From NCBI RefSeq assembly GCF_022347545.1, contig NZ_JAKREW010000024.1, positions 21,339 to 85,338 of the forward strand: DNA of 64,000 nt, given 5' to 3'. The notes under the pieces were generated by a model, which did not search any database, was not told the DNA's origin, and saw only the letters and a program-made list of their open reading frames with translations. Numbering within the stretch: position 1 is the stretch's first letter; every line of letters begins with the position of its first letter. Source of the DNA: Terribium retamae (GTDB lineage: Bacteria > Pseudomonadota > Alphaproteobacteria > Rhizobiales > Rhizobiaceae). Positions 7,538 to 16,121 of the stretch are shown here, piece by piece. Both the position numbers and the translations under genes were made by a program.

Positions 7538-9694
7538 TCACAGCGCCGAGAGCTTTTCTGACGAAGCCGGTGGGGTGAGTGCAGGAGCCGCCTCGAAGGT
7601 GTTGGAGAGCGCGCGCAATGTCTGCGTCGTGCGGCTGGACAGCACAGGCGGCCGTTCCGCCGCAATCCTGGCCTCTTCTTCCGCAGCCTGCTTCTTTTGC
7701 GCTTCCTCGGCCTTCGCCGCCACCGTCTTGTCGACGAAAGGTTGATCGATACCAGGGATCGGTTTCAGGTCTATGTTCTGATGGGCGTAGACCATCATGC
7801 GTTGCCAGATCATGGCCGGCAGCGAACCGCCCGTCATTTCGTTGGTGGGACGGAAATCGTCGTTACCCAGCCAAACTGCTGCCGTGTAGTTGCCGGTGAA
7901 GCCGACATACCAGGCGTCGCGATAGCTCTGTGTGGTGCCGGTCTTGCCGCCGGAGACAATGTTGGGCAGGGCGGCACGGCGTGCCGTGCCGATAACAGGT
8001 ACCTGGGTCAGCATGGAATTCATCGACCGCAACGCCTGTTCGGAAAGCACGCGGCGAGGCGAAGGCGCATCCTTGGCCCAGTCATAGACCACTTCGCCGG
8101 TGTGGGTGACGAGTTGAGTGACGCCATGACGGGTGCCGACATAACCGTTCTGAGCAAAGACCGAATATCCGGTCGCCTGGTCCATCACCGTCATTCCGGA
8201 AGTGCCGAGCACCATCGTTTTGTGCGATTCCAGCGGCGATTCCACCCCCATATCCTCGGCCATTTTCTTGATGGGCGGTATGGACAGGGAGTCTTTGGCG
8301 AGCCTGACCGGTACGGTGTTGATGGAGCGCACGAAAGCATTGAGCAGCGTGATCTTGCCACCGAAACTGCCGCTGTAATTCTTTGGCGACCAACTGCCCC
8401 AACTGATCGGCCCGCTCGACACCACGGAGTCCGGCGTGAAGCCATGCTCCATCGCGGTCGCGTAGACATAAGGCTTGAATGAGGAACCTGTCTGGCGCAG
8501 TGCCCTGGTGGCGCGGTTGAATTGGCTGGCGCCATAATCGCGGCCGCCGACAATGGCACGCACCGCGCCATTGGTTTCGATGACCACCACCGCGCCTTCG
8601 GTGACACGGTATTCCTTGCCATATTGGCGAAGGTGAAACTCGACCGATTCCTCGGCAGCATCCTGGATGTTTGCGTCGAATGTAGTATGGGCGACCAGCG
8701 AATGCGTGCCCTTGGGCGCGATCTTCTTGACCTCGTCGAAGGCCCAGTCAAGAAAATAGTCCGGGCTCTTGCGCTCGCCACGGTCAACGACATTGGCCGG
8801 GTGAAGCCTGGCCTGCAGCACCTGGCCCTCCGACATGAAGCCGCTGTCGACCATGTTGTTGAGCACGACATTGGCGCGGGCGCGGGCCGCCGGCAGATTG
8901 ATATGCGGGGCGTATTTGGTCGGCGCCTTGAACAGGCCGGCGAGCATCGCCGCCTCGGCCAGGGTCAGGTCCTTCACGCTCTTCCCGAAATAGAAGTCGG
9001 CTGCGGCCTCGATGCCGAACGTGCCGCCGCCCATATAGGAGCGGTCCAGATAGAGCTGCAGGATCTCTTTCTTGGAAAGATTGGCCTCCAGCCATAGCGA
9101 TAGAAACGCTTCCTTGACCTTGCGCTCCAACGTGCGTTCGTTGGTGAGGAACAGGTTCTTGGCGAGCTGCTGCGTGATCGAGGAGCCGCCCTGCACGACT
9201 GAATTGGCGCGCATGTTTTCCGTCAGGGCGCGCACCAGGCCAAACAAGTCGATTCCGTAGTGATCGAAGAAGCGCCGGTCCTCAGTTGAAAGAACCGCCT
9301 TGATAACATGATCGGGCATCTGATCGACCGGCACGGAATCGCGTTGGATGATGCCCCGCTGACCGATCTCGTTGCCGTAGCGGTCGAGGAAGGTGACGGC
9401 AAAATCGCCTTGGGCGCGCCAATCCTTCGACGTTTCGTCGAAGGCCGGCAGGGCCAGCGCCAGCATGGCGACGGAGGCAACGGCACCAAGCGTGAAACCC
9501 TCCGAGAGGGCCTCGATCAGCCAACGCCGCCAGCCCGTGACCTTGAAGCGGCGGAAGAAGATGGTGGCGGCTTCCCAAAATTCGCCGCCGCGATAGCGCA
9601 GTTCATAAAGGCTGGAATCCAGCCACGCGTCCAGCGACAGGAGCCAGGCTGCAATCGGGCCTCTTTTCTTGCGCGGTTCCTGGGGAGTGCTCAT
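7538..9694 (-). CDS. Class A penicillin-binding protein (glycosyltransferase family 51 and transpeptidase)
   Basis: A 718-residue bifunctional peptidoglycan synthase that polymerises glycan strands and cross-links stem peptides in the periplasm. A single membrane anchor lies at about 63-83. The GT51 domain shows EDRRFF with catalytic E138, then QGGSSITQQLAKN. The transpeptidase domain has SSFK (S404, K407), SIN (457-459) and KTG (584-586). The C-terminal 70 residues are a charged, Ala/Glu-rich tail without known domain. It belongs to the PBP1A/1C range; which subgroup cannot be settled by eye. The gene stands alone, with a dispersed repeat downstream. Confidence 0.92.
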   Translation of the reverse strand: MSTPQEPRKKRGPIAAWLLSLDAWLDSSLYELRYRGGEFWEAATIFFRRFKVTGWRRWLIEALSEGFTLGAVASVAMLALALPAFDETSKDWRAQGDFAVTFLDRYGNEIGQRGIIQRDSVPVDQMPDHVIKAVLSTEDRRFFDHYGIDLFGLVRALTENMRANSVVQGGSSITQQLAKNLFLTNERTLERKVKEAFLSLWLEANLSKKEILQLYLDRSYMGGGTFGIEAAADFYFGKSVKDLTLAEAAMLAGLFKAPTKYAPHINLPAARARANVVLNNMVDSGFMSEGQVLQARLHPANVVDRGERKSPDYFLDWAFDEVKKIAPKGTHSLVAHTTFDANIQDAAEESVEFHLRQYGKEYRVTEGAVVVIETNGAVRAIVGGRDYGASQFNRATRALRQTGSSFKPYVYATAMEHGFTPDSVVSSGPISWGSWSPKNYSGSFGGKITLLNAFVRSINTVPVRLAKDSLSIPPIKKMAEDMGVESPLESHKTMVLGTSGMTVMDQATGYSVFAQNGYVGTRHGVTQLVTHTGEVVYDWAKDAPSPRRVLSEQALRSMNSMLTQVPVIGTARRAALPNIVSGGKTGTTQSYRDAWYVGFTGNYTAAVWLGNDDFRPTNEMTGGSLPAMIWQRMMVYAHQNIDLKPIPGIDQPFVDKTVAAKAEEAQKKQAAEEEARIAAERPPVLSSRTTQTLRALSNTFEAAPALTPPASSEKLSAL

Positions 9695-10030
9695 CGAGGC
9701 TGGTTACACGCTGGTTGCGCCTTGGCGCCACTATACTCGTTTGCCGCGCAATCGGGAACGCAGCCGGACCTTGTACGATCACCGCCGACTATTCGTCGAT
9801 TGCAGCGACGCTGGCAAGAGCCATGCCATTGGACGCGCGATTGGTGAAGGGAGGGTAAAGGCGTGTGCGGCCTCACTGCTCCCTTCGGCCAAGACACTAC
9901 GGAGATGGCTGCCCTTTCATGATCTTTGCGGCGGCGTGGACAACCGCGGGCAACGACATCAGACAGCAACTGGCAGGTCCAGATTTGCATACGCAGTTGT
10001 CCTGCAGGCAGCGTCCAGCGATAAAGACGC
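9695..10030. other. 336-bp intergenic region with one structured element
   Basis: It lies between the divergent PBP and GNAT genes. I find no supported gene. The one notable element is a nested inverted repeat at 9846-9886: outer arms GAAGGGAG / CTCCCTTC, inner arms AGGC / GCCT, and symmetrical 5-base internal loops. No U-run follows. Confidence 0.4.
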
Positions 10031-10462
10031 ATGACGCAGCCTTCTCATGACCAGCCCGATCTTCGCCGGCCGAATTTTGAATGGCGTGGTGCCTTCGAAA
10101 ACGGCGAAATGAATGTGCTGCATGCCGAATGCTTCGAGCATGCATTTTTCGATGACGACTGGTGGTCCCAAGTCAATCGTTTCAGTCTTGGCTGGGTGAC
10201 TGCACGCGCTTCGGGCGAGCTTGTTGGCTTTGTCAACGTCGCGTGGGATGGCGGCGTGCATGCCTTCCTGCTCGACACGATGATATCTCCGACCCATCGT
10301 CGTCGAGGGCACGCGTCCGAGCTCGTGCGGGTCGCGACCGAGTATGCCCGGGCTTCGCGTTGCGAATGGCTGCATGTCGACTTCGATCCGCATTTGCGGG
10401 ACTTCTATTTCCGCGCCTGTGGATTCAAACCGACGGATGCAGGGCTGATCCAACTGGGCTAG
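10031..10462 (+). CDS. GNAT family N-acetyltransferase
   Basis: A 143-residue acetyltransferase-fold protein that would use acetyl-CoA on an unknown amine substrate. The acetyl-CoA binding motif A is visible as FLLDTMISPTHRRRGHASELV, with R-R-x-G-H-A in place of the usual R-x2-G-x-G/A. The C-terminal FYFRACGFKPT matches motif B (F-Y-x2-x-GF). It is a single gene with no clear operon partner; an HxlR-type regulator follows after 287 bases. Confidence 0.83.
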   Translation: MTQPSHDQPDLRRPNFEWRGAFENGEMNVLHAECFEHAFFDDDWWSQVNRFSLGWVTARASGELVGFVNVAWDGGVHAFLLDTMISPTHRRRGHASELVRVATEYARASRCEWLHVDFDPHLRDFYFRACGFKPTDAGLIQLG

Positions 10463-10749
10463 ATCCCCTGTCATTCAGCACTCGTTGCCCTTGTCCTTTT
10501 GGCTTGGACTTGCGCCAATCTTTGGTGCAGAGATCGGTTTGGATTGGTGCAATCGCTGGAGCTCCACGTTCGAAACACCGATGGCCGGTTCAGGGGAGCC
10601 TCAGAAATCGCAACGTGTTGCGGAAACCGAACCTTCTGGGAAGCGGATGCAGGGAGGTCAAAAATCCGAAAATCGTGACGGAACCAAAATCGCCTGCGAT
10701 TGTTACTGCGCCGGTTTTGATTGGGGGGAATGCAGGCCAGGAGACTAAG

Positions 10750-11142
10750 ATGAACGATCATGCCGCCGACCGCCGGGCCGTCGATGGCGACATGATGTTC
10801 GAACTCTTCTCCGACAAATGGACCCTGCTCGTCCTGAGGCGAATTTATCTCGATGGCGGTGCGGCACGTTTCAACGCACTCAAACGACAGATAGCCGGTA
10901 TCAGTCAGAAGACGCTTACACAGTCCTTGCGGCGACTTGAGCGCAACGGGCTCGTCAGCCGACACCTCGTCGATACCGCCCCTCCCGGGGTCGAATATAG
11001 CCTTACGGCGTTGGGCAATTCCTTGAAGTTGCCCTTGAGCGTGCTGCGCGATTGGTCCGAGAGCAATGCTCATGCGATTCATCACGCACAACAAATTTTC
11101 GATCAGAAGCAGACCAAGTCGCCTCGTTCTATGGTCGCTTGA
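10750..11142 (+). CDS. HxlR family transcriptional regulator
   Basis: A 130-residue winged-helix regulator. The HxlR pattern is clear: FSDKWTLLVLRRIYLDGGAARFNALKR, then GISQKTLTQSLRRLERNGLVSR as recognition helix, and the wing APPGVEYSLTALG. The Cys that senses electrophiles in some HxlR proteins is absent from the N-terminus. The ATG at 10750 follows CAGGAGAC; the reading frame is open much further upstream, but that part has no family resemblance. HxlR regulators often control an adjacent divergent oxidoreductase, and none is present here, so the target is unknown. Confidence 0.87.
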   Translation: MNDHAADRRAVDGDMMFELFSDKWTLLVLRRIYLDGGAARFNALKRQIAGISQKTLTQSLRRLERNGLVSRHLVDTAPPGVEYSLTALGNSLKLPLSVLRDWSESNAHAIHHAQQIFDQKQTKSPRSMVA

Positions 11143-11466
11143 CCGATTGTGGCATCATTGCAACACGAATAAGACGCTATTCGCGATGGGTGGATGTGGT
11201 CGCAACTGGTATCAAAATTAATACTATTCCATATGAATCGCAGCACACAAGCAATTGTACAATGAAATCAGGGATATATAGATTTAAGGTATCGAAATGG
11301 ATACTTATATTGAATTAAGGATGTTACAGATCGGTAACATTTTTGTTATCGGGGTCGCGGCCGCAAATTATGCATAGTCCGACCCGTTCGGATCGGGAAC
11401 TTCCGGCAGCGTTTTGCTTGCGACTGGGGGAACTTGACGGTCCTTAAGTGTGAACAGGGGATATCA
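11143..11466. promoter_or_regulatory. AT-rich upstream and leader region of the first porin gene
   Basis: This 324-bp region is much richer in A+T than its neighbours, especially 11200-11345, as expected of a strong promoter region for an abundant outer-membrane protein. It contains the hairpin listed at 11321-11345 and ends in the porin ribosome site AGGGGAT (11456-11462). No gene is evident. Confidence 0.5.
11321..11345 (+). terminator. Hairpin with T-run upstream of porin 1
   Basis: Perfect 7-bp arms ATGTTAC / GTAACAT with a 6-base loop AGATCG, followed by TTTTTG. It has the form of a weak intrinsic terminator. It could end transcription from the HxlR gene, act as an attenuator in the porin leader, or be an operator, since the arms are also a good dyad. 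Confidence 0.45.
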
Positions 11467-12627
11467 GTGAAAATCCACACCCTTCTTCTCGGCTCGGCAG
11501 CGGCTTTGATCGCCGTTTCCGGCGCTCGCGCCGCCGACGCCGTTGTCGTCGCAGAGCCGGAACCGGCTGAATACGTCAAGATCTGCGACGTCTACGGCGC
11601 CGGCTACTTCTACATCCCGGGCACCGAGACCTGCCTGCGTATCGGCGGTTATGTCCGTTACGACGCTGGCCTTGGCGATATCGGTTCGTTCGACGGTGCC
11701 AAGACCCGTGATCGCCTCGATGGCGATGAGCAGGACACCTGGCAGAAGAACGCCCGTCTGGCCCTGCGTACCTGGACCGGCCAGGAAACCGAATACGGCA
11801 CCCTGAAGACGTTTACCGAAACCCGTTTCAACTTCGGCAACCGCGACGGTAGCGGCGAAGCCGGCAACAAGGGCGACATCCAGCTCAAGTGGGCCTGGAT
11901 CCAGCTCGGCGGCCTGCGCGTCGGTAAGGACGAGTCGGCCTACGACACCTTCTCGGGTTATGCCGCAAACGTCATCCAGGATACGCTCGTTCCTTACGGC
12001 GAGTTCGATACCAACCTGATCAGCTACACCTTCGATGCCGGCAACGGTTTCTCCGCGCTCGTGTCGCTTGAACAGGGTTCGGGCAGCTACGACACCTACG
12101 TCAAGGACGGTGACGGCAACTGGGTCTTTACCGACGACAATGACCAGACGATCGACAGCTACGTTCCGAACGTCGTTCTCGGCGCCAAGTACACCCAGGG
12201 CTGGGGCGGCATCTCCGGTGTCGTCGCCTACAACAGCTCCTGGGAAGAGTGGGCCGGCAAGGTTCGCCTGGACGTAAACGCGACCGACCAGATCTCGCTC
12301 TTCATCATGGGCGGCTACGGTACCGACGACAACATCTACCGTAGCTTCTACAAGCCATGGGGTGGCAACTGGGCCGTCTGGGGCGGCGGCACTTACAAGT
12401 TCAGCGAGAAGACTTCGTTGAATGCGCAGGTGTCGTATGACGAAGGCGAGACCCTCGGCGTCGCCGTCAACGTCGCGCATCAGCTGGTTCCGGGCTTCAC
12501 CGTCACGGCCGAAGTTGATTACGTCAACGAAGGCAAGTTCGGCGATGCCGACTATCGCGGTAGCTGGTCCGGTGCAGACAAGGACAGCAGCGTCGGCGGC
12601 ATCCTCCGCTTCCAGCGCGACTTCTAA
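11467..12627 (+). CDS. Outer-membrane porin (Omp2b/RopA type)
   Basis: A 386-residue trimeric-type porin for passive uptake of small solutes. The signal peptide (VKIHTLLLGSAAALIAVSG, cut after ARA) is followed by the porin_2 hallmark region VAEPEPAEYVKICDVYG and YFYIPGTETCLRIGGYVR with a conserved cysteine pair. The C-terminus ends in phenylalanine (LRFQRDF), the outer-membrane insertion signal. The GTG start at 11467 has AGGGGAT seven bases upstream; an earlier in-frame start at 11434 would spoil the signal peptide. A close paralogue lies at 62805-63983. A strong terminator follows. Confidence 0.95.
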   Translation: MKIHTLLLGSAAALIAVSGARAADAVVVAEPEPAEYVKICDVYGAGYFYIPGTETCLRIGGYVRYDAGLGDIGSFDGAKTRDRLDGDEQDTWQKNARLALRTWTGQETEYGTLKTFTETRFNFGNRDGSGEAGNKGDIQLKWAWIQLGGLRVGKDESAYDTFSGYAANVIQDTLVPYGEFDTNLISYTFDAGNGFSALVSLEQGSGSYDTYVKDGDGNWVFTDDNDQTIDSYVPNVVLGAKYTQGWGGISGVVAYNSSWEEWAGKVRLDVNATDQISLFIMGGYGTDDNIYRSFYKPWGGNWAVWGGGTYKFSEKTSLNAQVSYDEGETLGVAVNVAHQLVPGFTVTAEVDYVNEGKFGDADYRGSWSGADKDSSVGGILRFQRDF

Positions 12628-12700
12628 GACAATCCTCCTTTAGCGGGTGCCGGCTTGACCTCCAGTCATTCGCTCTTTTTATCGAGGTGATGTTTCACCG

Positions 12701-12737
12701 AAGAATGGCCCGGCCCTTGGCCGGGCCATTCTTTTTT
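12701..12737 (+). terminator. Rho-independent terminator after porin 1
   Basis: 15-bp perfect stem AAGAATGGCCCGGCC / GGCCGGGCCATTCTT with 3-base loop CTT, followed by TTTT. It is 73 bases after the porin stop. Confidence 0.9.
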
Positions 12738-12812
12738 GGAGATGACTATCGAGCCACACAGCGGCCGGCTTGCCAAGCTGGCTCCAGCCTTTGGTCCAGA
12801 ATTCGCCTTTGC

Positions 12813-12829
12813 ATTGACGTTGCGTCAAT
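12813..12829. promoter_or_regulatory. 17-bp inverted repeat, possible operator
   Basis: Arms ATTGACG / CGTCAAT with a 3-base spacer TTG, 107 bases before the DmpA-like start. It resembles the ATTGACGT/ACGTCAAT arms found before the ETF-QO gene, with a shorter spacer. No -10 box at proper distance was found. Confidence 0.35.
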
Positions 12830-12935
12830 CGTGGTTGCCGCTTCCGCTTCCTGATGGCGATAAGTGTTCGTCGCTTGGTTGGTCGAAAGATCAAAGGAGG
12901 ACTGAGCGCGTTTTCATCAAAGTGGAGGAGACACT

Positions 12936-14117
12936 ATGGAACGTGCAAACAGGAGTTTGGTCGGGGCGATGTGCGGCATGGCTCTGGCCATGAGCGCGGC
13001 TGCTGCTTCGGCCGCCGACAAGCCACGCGCTCGCGATCTCGGTATCCCGTTCGTAGGGACGCCCGGACCGAACAACGCAATTACCGATGTACCGGGGGTC
13101 ACCGTCGGCTATTCGACGATCATCGAGGGCGAGGGCAAGATCCAGGTCGGCAAGGGGCCGGTGCGTACCGGCGTCACGGCAATTCTGCCGCGCGGCAAGG
13201 CCTTCGGTCCATCATTCGCCGGCTGGTATTCGCTGAACGGCAATGGAGAAATGACAGGAACGACCTGGATCGAGGAAAGCGGTTTCCTCGAAGGGCCGAT
13301 CATGATCACCAACACGCACAGCGTCGGTGTGGTGCGGGACTCAGTGATTTCCTGGGAGGCGGAAAACAATCTGGTCGGTCCGCATTTCCGCGATCTTTAT
13401 TGGCGGCTGCCGGTTGTGGCCGAAACCTGGGACGGGATCTTGAACGACATCAATGGCATGCACGTGAAGAAGGAGCATGTCTACACGGCACTGGATACGG
13501 CGAAATCCGGCCCGATCGCCGAAGGCAATGTCGGCGGCGGCACCGGCATGAACTTGTTCAACTTCAAGGGCGGTACCGGCACCGCTTCGCGCAAGCTGTC
13601 GGCTGAGGATGGCAGCTATAATGTCGGCGTGCTCGTCCAGGGTAATTTCGCTTCTCGCGCGGACCTTACTGTCGCAGGCGTTCCGGTCGGCAAGGAGATC
13701 ACCGATCTGATGCCGGACGTGTCATGGAAACGCGAGGAAGCAGGATCGATCATCGTTGTGGTCGCGACCGACGCGCCGCTGCTGCCGCATCAACTGAAGC
13801 GTCTCGCGCGCCGCGTGCCGCTCGGCATCGCTAAGACCGGCGGCTATGGGGGCAACGGCAGTGGCGATATCTTCATCACTTTCTCGACTGCGAATCCCGA
13901 GGCTTTCAATCAGGAGAAGAACACGACGGTCGAAATGGTTTCCAACGACAAGATGAACCCGCTCTTCCATGCAACTGCCGACGCCACGGAAGAGGCGATC
14001 ATCAACGCGATGGTTGCGGCGGAGACCATGAAAGGTCGCGACGACAATGTCTCCTTCGCCATTCCGCATGATCGCCTTCAAGAAGCGCTGAAGAAGTACA
14101 ACCGGCTGTCGAAATAG
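12936..14117 (+). CDS. P1 family peptidase (DmpA/BapA type), exported
   Basis: A 393-residue member of the self-processing peptidase family S58, which includes the D-aminopeptidase DmpA and beta-aminopeptidases. These Ntn-type enzymes cut themselves before the nucleophilic serine. Here the site is GNGSGDIFITFS with S309 as the likely new N-terminus. Further signatures are NAITDVPGVTVGYST, and the glycine-rich GNVGGGTGM. A clear signal peptide (MERANRSLVG... to AAASAA) makes this an exported form. The ATG follows GTGGAGGAGACACT. It converges with the ProC-like gene. Confidence 0.88.
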   Translation: MERANRSLVGAMCGMALAMSAAAASAADKPRARDLGIPFVGTPGPNNAITDVPGVTVGYSTIIEGEGKIQVGKGPVRTGVTAILPRGKAFGPSFAGWYSLNGNGEMTGTTWIEESGFLEGPIMITNTHSVGVVRDSVISWEAENNLVGPHFRDLYWRLPVVAETWDGILNDINGMHVKKEHVYTALDTAKSGPIAEGNVGGGTGMNLFNFKGGTGTASRKLSAEDGSYNVGVLVQGNFASRADLTVAGVPVGKEITDLMPDVSWKREEAGSIIVVVATDAPLLPHQLKRLARRVPLGIAKTGGYGGNGSGDIFITFSTANPEAFNQEKNTTVEMVSNDKMNPLFHATADATEEAIINAMVAAETMKGRDDNVSFAIPHDRLQEALKKYNRLSK

Positions 14118-14127
14118 GCTCTCTGAG

Positions 14128-14153
14128 TGGCCGGCCTCGTGCGGGGTCGGCCA
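14128..14153. terminator. Putative hairpin terminator between convergent genes
   Basis: Imperfect 9-bp stem TGGCCGGCC / GGTCGGCCA with one G-U pair, 11 bases after the peptidase stop. No strong U-run follows, so efficiency is doubtful. Confidence 0.35.
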
Positions 14154-14175
14154 ACCTCACTACATGCCGCAGCGA

Positions 14176-14952
14176 CTATGCTTGCGATGCCGTGATGCGC
14201 TTGTGCACATTGTCCAGGCTCTGGGCAAAAATATCAAAAAGCCCGGCATCGGCGAGTTCGCGCAGGATCTGCTCGTTGATGCCCCCGCGCGTTGCGTATT
14301 CCTGCGACAAATGCATGAACCCGGCATCGGGTGCCGTATCCGGAGCGTTTGCCAGCGCCTTGAAGAGCGAGACGATGTAGTCGCGTCCCTTGTTTTCATC
14401 GACATCTTGGCTTCTCAGCCAGCTATGCACGGTATCGAGATACTTGAAATAGCTGGCATAGGTCGCAGTCGCGACGCTGAGGGCGTCAAACTCGCGTGCG
14501 TCCTCGACCTCGATGGATTTCCCAAGTTTGCCGAAGAAGGCGGCGATGTCCTTGTCCGGCGGGCAGATGATCGTGGCCCCTTGTCTTAATGCGATCATCG
14601 GCATTGGCAACGCCTTGGCGAGCCGCTGCGCCGGCGCAACCAGTGTGGCTATCTCCTGGAGCGAAATCGTCGCGATAAGGCTGACGACATGATGATCCGG
14701 TCTGAATTTCAGCGACGGGATCACCTCATGCGCGAGTTGCGGACGAACCGCCAGCATAACGGTATCGCTGCCGTCGAGCACTGCCTGGTTGTCGGGCGCC
14801 ACATGCACATCCGCGAATCGCGAGGCGAGACCAGTCGCTATCTCCTCGTTGCGAGGCGACAAAAGAACAGAGACCGAACTATCGGCGAAGGATTTCAATC
14901 CGGTAACGATCGCGGCGGTCAGTGCGCCGGTGCCGATGAAGCCAAGTTTCAT
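14176..14952 (-). CDS. ProC-like protein (pyrroline-5-carboxylate reductase family)
   Basis: A 258-residue NAD(P)-binding protein of the P5C reductase family. The Rossmann start is GFIGTGALTAAIVTGL and the second strand region is SPRNEEIATGLASRF. The central AVRPQ and VSLIATISLQEIA segments fit ProC. In the C-terminal helical domain, the usual SPGGTT motif is replaced by ATRGGINEQ, so proline synthesis is not assured. It may be a paralogue acting on another imine or dehydrogenase substrate. The gene is alone and converges with the DmpA-like gene. Confidence 0.75.
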   Translation of the reverse strand: MKLGFIGTGALTAAIVTGLKSFADSSVSVLLSPRNEEIATGLASRFADVHVAPDNQAVLDGSDTVMLAVRPQLAHEVIPSLKFRPDHHVVSLIATISLQEIATLVAPAQRLAKALPMPMIALRQGATIICPPDKDIAAFFGKLGKSIEVEDAREFDALSVATATYASYFKYLDTVHSWLRSQDVDENKGRDYIVSLFKALANAPDTAPDAGFMHLSQEYATRGGINEQILRELADAGLFDIFAQSLDNVHKRITASQA

Positions 14953-15176
14953 ATGATGCCCAATACAGCTGGTTCGGAATCGCCGACGACCATAGTCGCG
15001 AGAGCCATACGGGCAAAGCCGCGCTCTTCCGAATCCGTTCGCAGTTCGGGATCGATGGAGCGCCTCGTCTGCTGGCTATGGGGCCGCCTGATCTGGCGGC
15101 GGCTGCCGAACGAGCGTACGCTGCGCCGATGGCGAAGAAAGCAAAGCGTCCTCGGATGGCTGGAGCGCAAGCGGCG

Positions 15177-15593
15177 ATGAGCAGAGGTGCAGCTGCCGCT
15201 GATCTGCACAAGGTGCTGTTCGACCGACTGAAGGGCGACACCCTGCTGACGTCGGCACTGGGAGGCGCGAAGATATTTGATCAGGAGCCCGCCAACGTCA
15301 TCTTTCCGTATCTCACCGTTGGCCGCACAGGTGTCTACGACTGGAGCACAGCCACCGAGAGCGGTTCTGAACAGTTGATCACGCTGCAGGTTTGGTCGAA
15401 GGCCAAGGGCAGGCATGAGACGCAGGCGATCATGCGGTTGATCCGGCAACGGCTGGACGCCGGGTTGTTGGCGTTGGGAACCCATCATCTGATCAAATTA
15501 CGTTTTGAATTCTCCGAAATCCGCCATGACGACGATCTCGCCGTCCACCACGGCCTTGTCCGCTATCGCGCTGTGATCGAGGATGCTGCCTGA
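15177..15593 (+). CDS. DUF3168 protein, gene-transfer-agent tail-terminator type, isolated
   Basis: A 138-residue protein of the DUF3168 family, known as a tail-terminator or tail-completion component in phages and in the Rhodobacter-type gene transfer agent. Typical parts are the N-terminal DLHKVLFDRLKGDTLLTSALGG, then FPYLTVGRTGVYDWSTATESG and the C-terminal HHGLVRYRAVIED. The frame is open upstream to 15078 with further ATG codons at 15129 and 15156; I chose 15177, which gives the usual family length, with GGAG 11 bases before. No other GTA or phage gene is nearby, so it is an isolated gene. Confidence 0.75.
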   Translation: MSRGAAAADLHKVLFDRLKGDTLLTSALGGAKIFDQEPANVIFPYLTVGRTGVYDWSTATESGSEQLITLQVWSKAKGRHETQAIMRLIRQRLDAGLLALGTHHLIKLRFEFSEIRHDDDLAVHHGLVRYRAVIEDAA

Positions 15594-15746
15594 ACCCTGG
15601 TGGGTCCAGGTTGGTTTTGGACTGTTGTCGGTCGCGGTTTGGATCGGTTAAGGTCGTGCAGTTCGCTTCCCCGACGGGTTCAGAACACAAGACATTGCGG
15701 CCGGTGTTCATTTCGTGTTCAGCCCCGGTGCGCTAATAAAGGCGCC

Positions 15747-16049
15747 ATGAACAGGTTCCGTTTCCTTCTTCGGTCATTTGTGCTGGCGCTTGGCGTCGGC
15801 GGGCTGCTGGTTGCTCCGCCGGCAGGCGCACTGCCGATCTCGTCGCCTGTCTACGCCAAGCAGGTGATGAGTATAGCCGCCGACTGCTATGCGATCGGCC
15901 AGGAAGTCGCGGCCCAGAACGGAGGCACACTTGCCAAGGCTTCATCCGCCACGCGGGGCGGGCAGGCGGTCTGTGTCATCGTCGTGCTCGTGCCGGGTAA
16001 GGATGGCGAGCGTCCACGGCGGGCCGAGATGGTGGTTCCGGCAGGCTGA
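15747..16049 (+). CDS. feuN: Small exported protein, FeuN-like
   Basis: A 100-residue protein with a signal peptide (residues 1-28, ending PPAGALP). The mature part includes ADCYAIGQEVAAQNGG and a C-terminal VCVIVVLVPGKDGERPRRAE. It lies 72 bases upstream of the FeuP/FeuQ-like pair. In Sinorhizobium, FeuN is a small periplasmic protein in this position that restrains the sensor FeuQ. Size, export signal and gene order support this assignment, but it rests on context more than on motif. The ATG has AAAGG upstream. Confidence 0.62.
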   Translation: MNRFRFLLRSFVLALGVGGLLVAPPAGALPISSPVYAKQVMSIAADCYAIGQEVAAQNGGTLAKASSATRGGQAVCVIVVLVPGKDGERPRRAEMVVPAG

Positions 16050-16121
16050 GCAGTCGTTTTCCGCAACCTGGAATCGGCTTATATCCTTACTGAACAATCG
16101 AACAGAACGACACGAGGCAGG

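Larger units (their letters stand above)
12628..12935. other. 308-bp intergenic region between porin 1 and the DmpA-like gene
   Basis: It holds the porin terminator (12701-12737), an inverted repeat at 12813-12829 and the ribosome site GGAGGAG before the peptidase gene. No gene is evident. Confidence 0.5.

Noticed and set aside
10162..11142. 326-codon frame ending in the HxlR gene
   Set aside because: Only the last 130 codons show HxlR features; the first part is antisense-like frame of the GNAT gene and intergenic DNA. Start set at 10750.
11464..12480. 338-codon minus-strand frame against porin 1
   Set aside because: Shadow of the porin gene; Val/Gly/Asp-rich without a domain.
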